From Methanomicrobia archaeon (GTDB lineage Archaea > Halobacteriota > Syntropharchaeia > Alkanophagales > Methanospirareceae): a stretch of 14,578 bases of DNA. The DNA lies in NCBI GenBank assembly GCA_016928455.1, contig JAFGKP010000077.1, positions 1 through 14,578 of the forward strand, in the 5' to 3' direction. The position numbers and the translations under genes are program-made. Of the stretch, positions 12,505 through 14,578 are shown one piece after another (position 1 is the stretch's first letter; each line of letters starts with the position of its first letter). The notes beneath the pieces were generated by a model, which made no database searches, was not told the DNA's origin, and saw nothing but the letters and a program-made list of their open reading frames with translations.

Positions 12505-13731
12505 ATGGAACTTAAGTCCTGCATCAAGCGATACAAGCGAGGTACGCACCGTGCAGTGCCACCCGGGGAGACTTTGAGTCGTGTGGAGCCGAAGTTGCCG
12601 ACTGCTGGTGTGACTGAGGTTACAGACATCACCGGGCTTGATCGGATAGGAATACCGGTGTTTATCTGCCTCCGCCCGAACGCGGCGGATGGCGCAGTGA
12701 CGGTTCACAATGGCAAGGGGACGACACCGGAAGAAGCGCAGGTCTCTGCGATCATGGAAGCGGTCGAGCGCTGGTCAGCGGAAGTAGGCGACCGTGAGCT
12801 GGTGGTAGAGAGCTATGCACGGCTGCAGAAGCAGGAGCAGGTGGTGAACCCCGGCGAGTTGGTTCTCCCTGGTTACGTGCGAGATGTCGAGGACCTTCGC
12901 ATTCCGTGGGTGAAGGGGTATGATCTGCTGCAGGAAGAATCGATCTATGTGCCGGCTAATGCGGTCTTTCACCCCTTACCGCCGCGATATGAACGAAGCA
13001 AACTCTTCCGTACGAATACGAACGGGCTGGCGGGTGGTAACGAGCTGGAAGAGGCGATCTTTCACGGGCTCGCAGAAGTGATCGAGCGGGATGCGTGGTC
13101 GCTGGTGGAGATTACACGGGATACGGGGCCCGCGGTACAGGTCGCGGATGGCGAGATTCGCTCGCTGGTCGATAAATTCCTGAATGTTTCTGTTTCTGTG
13201 CTCATACGCGAGATCACCAGCGACGTAGGGATTCCGACCTTTGCCGCCGTCTCTGACGATGAGCGGTTAAGAGACCCAGCTCTGCTCACCATCGGGATGG
13301 GCACGCACACGGATGCGAGCGTGGCGATCAAACGTGCGATCACGGAGGTGGCGCAGAGCAGACTGACGCAGATTCATGGTGCGCGCAGCGGATCACCTGC
13401 AGCGGAGATGAACCGGCTTATGGGCTACGAGTGGATGCGCAAGCAGAACCGGCACTGGTTCGAGGTGGTGAGGGATGAGGATTTTGCCTCTGCTGCGGCG
13501 CGCTCACTGGATACTGACGACTTCCTTACGGACATCACTCACGTGTTGACGCTGCTTAAAGCGCGGGGTTTTGAGCAGGTGATCGTGGTGAACTTGACGC
13601 GGGAGGCGATTGGTGTGCCGGTGGTTCGGGTCATCGTGCCGGGATTGGAGCAGTATGGTGTCGACGGCGATCGGATTGGAAGGCGATGCCAGGCAGCGCG
13701 AAGAGCTCGTGCGTCCGGTGCATCATCTTGA
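12505..13731 (+). CDS. ycaO: YcaO protein of the methanogenesis marker 1 type (McrA thioglycine formation)
   Basis: YcaO proteins activate a peptide-backbone amide with ATP. The MCR-associated type converts one glycine of McrA to thioglycine, often with TfuA as partner. The 408-residue protein has RVEPKLPTAGVTEVTDITGLDRIGIPV, the family's N-terminal signature. ATP/Mg-binding segments are EAVERWSAE (85-93), NGLAGGNELEEAIFHGLAEVIERDAW (about 173-198) and EVAQSR (281-286), and GVPVVRVIVPGLEQY is near the end. It lacks the PxPxP C-terminus of azoline-forming YcaO enzymes, which suits the thioamide type. No tfuA is adjacent; the next gene is on the opposite strand. The last 15 or so residues (an Arg/Ala/Ser-rich tail) look unlike conserved sequence, and the +1 frame stays open to about 13764, so a small frameshift near 13685 is possible. 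Its substrate, McrA, is encoded 12 kb away in the same window. Confidence 0.93.
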   Translation: MELKSCIKRYKRGTHRAVPPGETLSRVEPKLPTAGVTEVTDITGLDRIGIPVFICLRPNAADGAVTVHNGKGTTPEEAQVSAIMEAVERWSAEVGDRELVVESYARLQKQEQVVNPGELVLPGYVRDVEDLRIPWVKGYDLLQEESIYVPANAVFHPLPPRYERSKLFRTNTNGLAGGNELEEAIFHGLAEVIERDAWSLVEITRDTGPAVQVADGEIRSLVDKFLNVSVSVLIREITSDVGIPTFAAVSDDERLRDPALLTIGMGTHTDASVAIKRAITEVAQSRLTQIHGARSGSPAAEMNRLMGYEWMRKQNRHWFEVVRDEDFASAAARSLDTDDFLTDITHVLTLLKARGFEQVIVVNLTREAIGVPVVRVIVPGLEQYGVDGDRIGRRCQAARRARASGASS

Positions 13732-13795
13732 TTTTCACGATGGTGGCAATCAAACATCGCCCTGAAAGCTCGCGATCACACACGAGTTCGTCATT

Positions 13796-14386
13796 CTATT
13801 CTATGAGAAGCAAGCCAAAGAACTCGATTTTATCGTCCGGTGAGGTAAGCACCCCGAGCTCGTAGCCGGCGTCCCGCACCGTTGTGATGACGTCGATACC
13901 ACAGGCCTCCATCGCGGGTCGCACTCTGTCCTGATGCTCGCAGAAGCGCTTTACTGCCTGATCCAGCTCAAAGCCGTCTCGTTCCGGCAAACAGTCCTCG
14001 CAGTACGTACAAGGCAGTGCAACCATGGCAAACGCTTTGTAATAGCCTGAGAGAAAGGCATACCGCTCCAAGTCGAACATCGTGTCGTGCATGATCCGAA
14101 TCGCATTCCAGAGGTAGTGATGGATGCGCTTTGGCGGGACACGGGGGTTCGGGGTCGCCTCGAAGCGCGCGACGATCGCGCGCTCATAGCACTGGATCAG
14201 CCGGCGCGTCTCTTCCACCGATGGGGTATAGGGCGGGCAGCTCAGATGCTTACCGTATGCCTTGCACCCATACTGGCACTTCCAGCGTACCCAGTCCGCG
14301 ACCACAATGATCTCGGTCGAGATTGGTTTAAAATCTGCATGTATGGCCTTTAAACCGTTCAATAACGTAGCAAACTCTTTCTTCAT
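13796..14386 (-). CDS. DUF2284 cysteine-rich metal-binding protein
   Basis: This 196-residue cytoplasmic protein matches the DUF2284 'predicted metal-binding' family, whose function is unknown. Two cysteine clusters are visible. CQYGCKAYGKHLSCPPYTPS has Cys37, Cys41 and Cys50, and CTYCEDC has Cys126, Cys129 and Cys132. Together they could hold an Fe-S cluster or zinc. I chose the ATG at 14386 (MKKEFATLL) because it fits the family's length and GGGAG lies upstream. An earlier in-frame ATG at 14425 would add 13 basic residues with no ribosome-binding site. It converges on ycaO with 64 bases between them and follows the zinc-ribbon gene by about 105 bases on the same strand. DUF2284 proteins are common in anaerobes; a role in MCR maturation is only a guess from position. 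Confidence 0.87.
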   Translation of the reverse strand: MKKEFATLLNGLKAIHADFKPISTEIIVVADWVRWKCQYGCKAYGKHLSCPPYTPSVEETRRLIQCYERAIVARFEATPNPRVPPKRIHHYLWNAIRIMHDTMFDLERYAFLSGYYKAFAMVALPCTYCEDCLPERDGFELDQAVKRFCEHQDRVRPAMEACGIDVITTVRDAGYELGVLTSPDDKIEFFGLLLIE

Positions 14387-14491
14387 CTTTCGTGCGCGCT
14401 CCCTGCGGTGAGAAGAACAGACCATGCTCAGCCAGAGCGTTTCTTACGGCTGTTAGTTACGTTACGGCTACTGCTCGGGCCGCTGAGACCC

Positions 14492-14578
14492 TCATGCCTT
14501 CTCGACGTTCTCTGACATGCATGATGGGCAGACGACCTTCTCGCCCAGAGCATCGAACTTATTGCCGCAGTCGTTGCA
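14492..14578 (-). CDS. Zinc-ribbon protein, C-terminal fragment (cut by window edge)
   Basis: The minus strand from the window edge is open for 28 codons and ends in TGA at 14492. It reads CNDCGNKFDALGEK then VVCPSCMSENVEKA. Two CxxC pairs 13 residues apart (CNDC, CPSC) form a classic zinc ribbon. The start and any other domains lie beyond the window, so the family cannot be named; FmdB-like or a small stand-alone ribbon protein are possible. It precedes DUF2284 on the same strand. Confidence 0.75.
   Translation of the reverse strand, partial: CNDCGNKFDALGEKVVCPSCMSENVEKA

Noticed and set aside
12429..12632. Longer N-terminus for the DsbD-like protein
   Set aside because: It would overlap the start of ycaO on the other strand and place about 68 non-membrane residues before the signal peptide; a TATA box and GGAG support the start at 12428.
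1..14578. tRNA, rRNA, CRISPR arrays, insertion sequences, attachment sites
   Set aside because: I looked for cloverleaf-like segments, regularly spaced direct repeats, transposase motifs and terminal inverted repeats, and saw none that could be supported.

Overview
This window is a piece of archaeal chromosome with about 55% GC by eye. It most likely comes from an anaerobic methane-oxidising archaeon of the ANME-1 (Methanophagales) type or a close relative. The main evidence is a methyl-coenzyme M reductase (MCR) operon at the left end, running leftward in the order mcrB-mcrG-mcrA, with mcrA cut by the window edge. No mcrC or mcrD lies between mcrB and mcrG. The McrA N-terminus reads like the ANME-1 type as I remember it. 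TATA-like boxes 26-35 bases before start codons, apparently leaderless genes, HExxH membrane proteases and an MCR-type YcaO protein all fit an archaeon.

Layout: (1) 1-2473, mcrBGA on the minus strand, with strong Shine-Dalgarno sites and a promoter upstream of mcrB. (2) 2661-5189, a tight minus-strand operon of a SufS-like cysteine desulfurase, FdhD, and a small class I SAM methyltransferase. It sits directly upstream of mcrB. (3) 5309-5671, a plus-strand MoaE. (4) 5695-6987, a minus-strand site-2-protease-like membrane protein. (5) 7079-7471, RidA on the plus strand. (6) 7536-10303, a minus-strand pair: a radical SAM enzyme with a C-terminal MoaD/ThiS-like domain ending in Gly-Gly, then an unusual fold-III PLP decarboxylase-like enzyme. 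(7) 10402-11265, an exported protein with a rhodanese fold that lacks its catalytic cysteine. (8) 11304-12428, an exported thioredoxin-CcdA (DsbD-like) membrane protein. (9) 12505-13731, the YcaO protein of the 'methanogenesis marker 1' type, which makes thioglycine in McrA. (10) 13796-14386, a DUF2284 cysteine-rich protein, and at the edge the C-terminus of a zinc-ribbon protein.

The theme is sulfur and thiol chemistry around MCR. A desulfurase (SufS), a sulfurtransferase (FdhD), a molybdopterin synthase subunit (MoaE), a ubiquitin-like sulfur-carrier domain fused to a radical SAM enzyme, a methyltransferase and YcaO lie within 13 kb of mcrBGA. Two readings are possible. One is molybdenum/tungsten cofactor maturation for formate or formylmethanofuran dehydrogenases (SufS-FdhD, MoaE, MoaD-like domain). 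The other is MCR maturation: thioglycine by YcaO and, in ANME-1, the extra methylthio group on F430, which needs sulfur insertion and a methyl transfer. The sequence does not decide between them. The radical SAM-MoaD fusion is the most promising undescribed element.

No tRNA, rRNA, CRISPR array, insertion sequence or phage gene was recognised. The longest gene-free stretch is about 190 bases (2474-2660).
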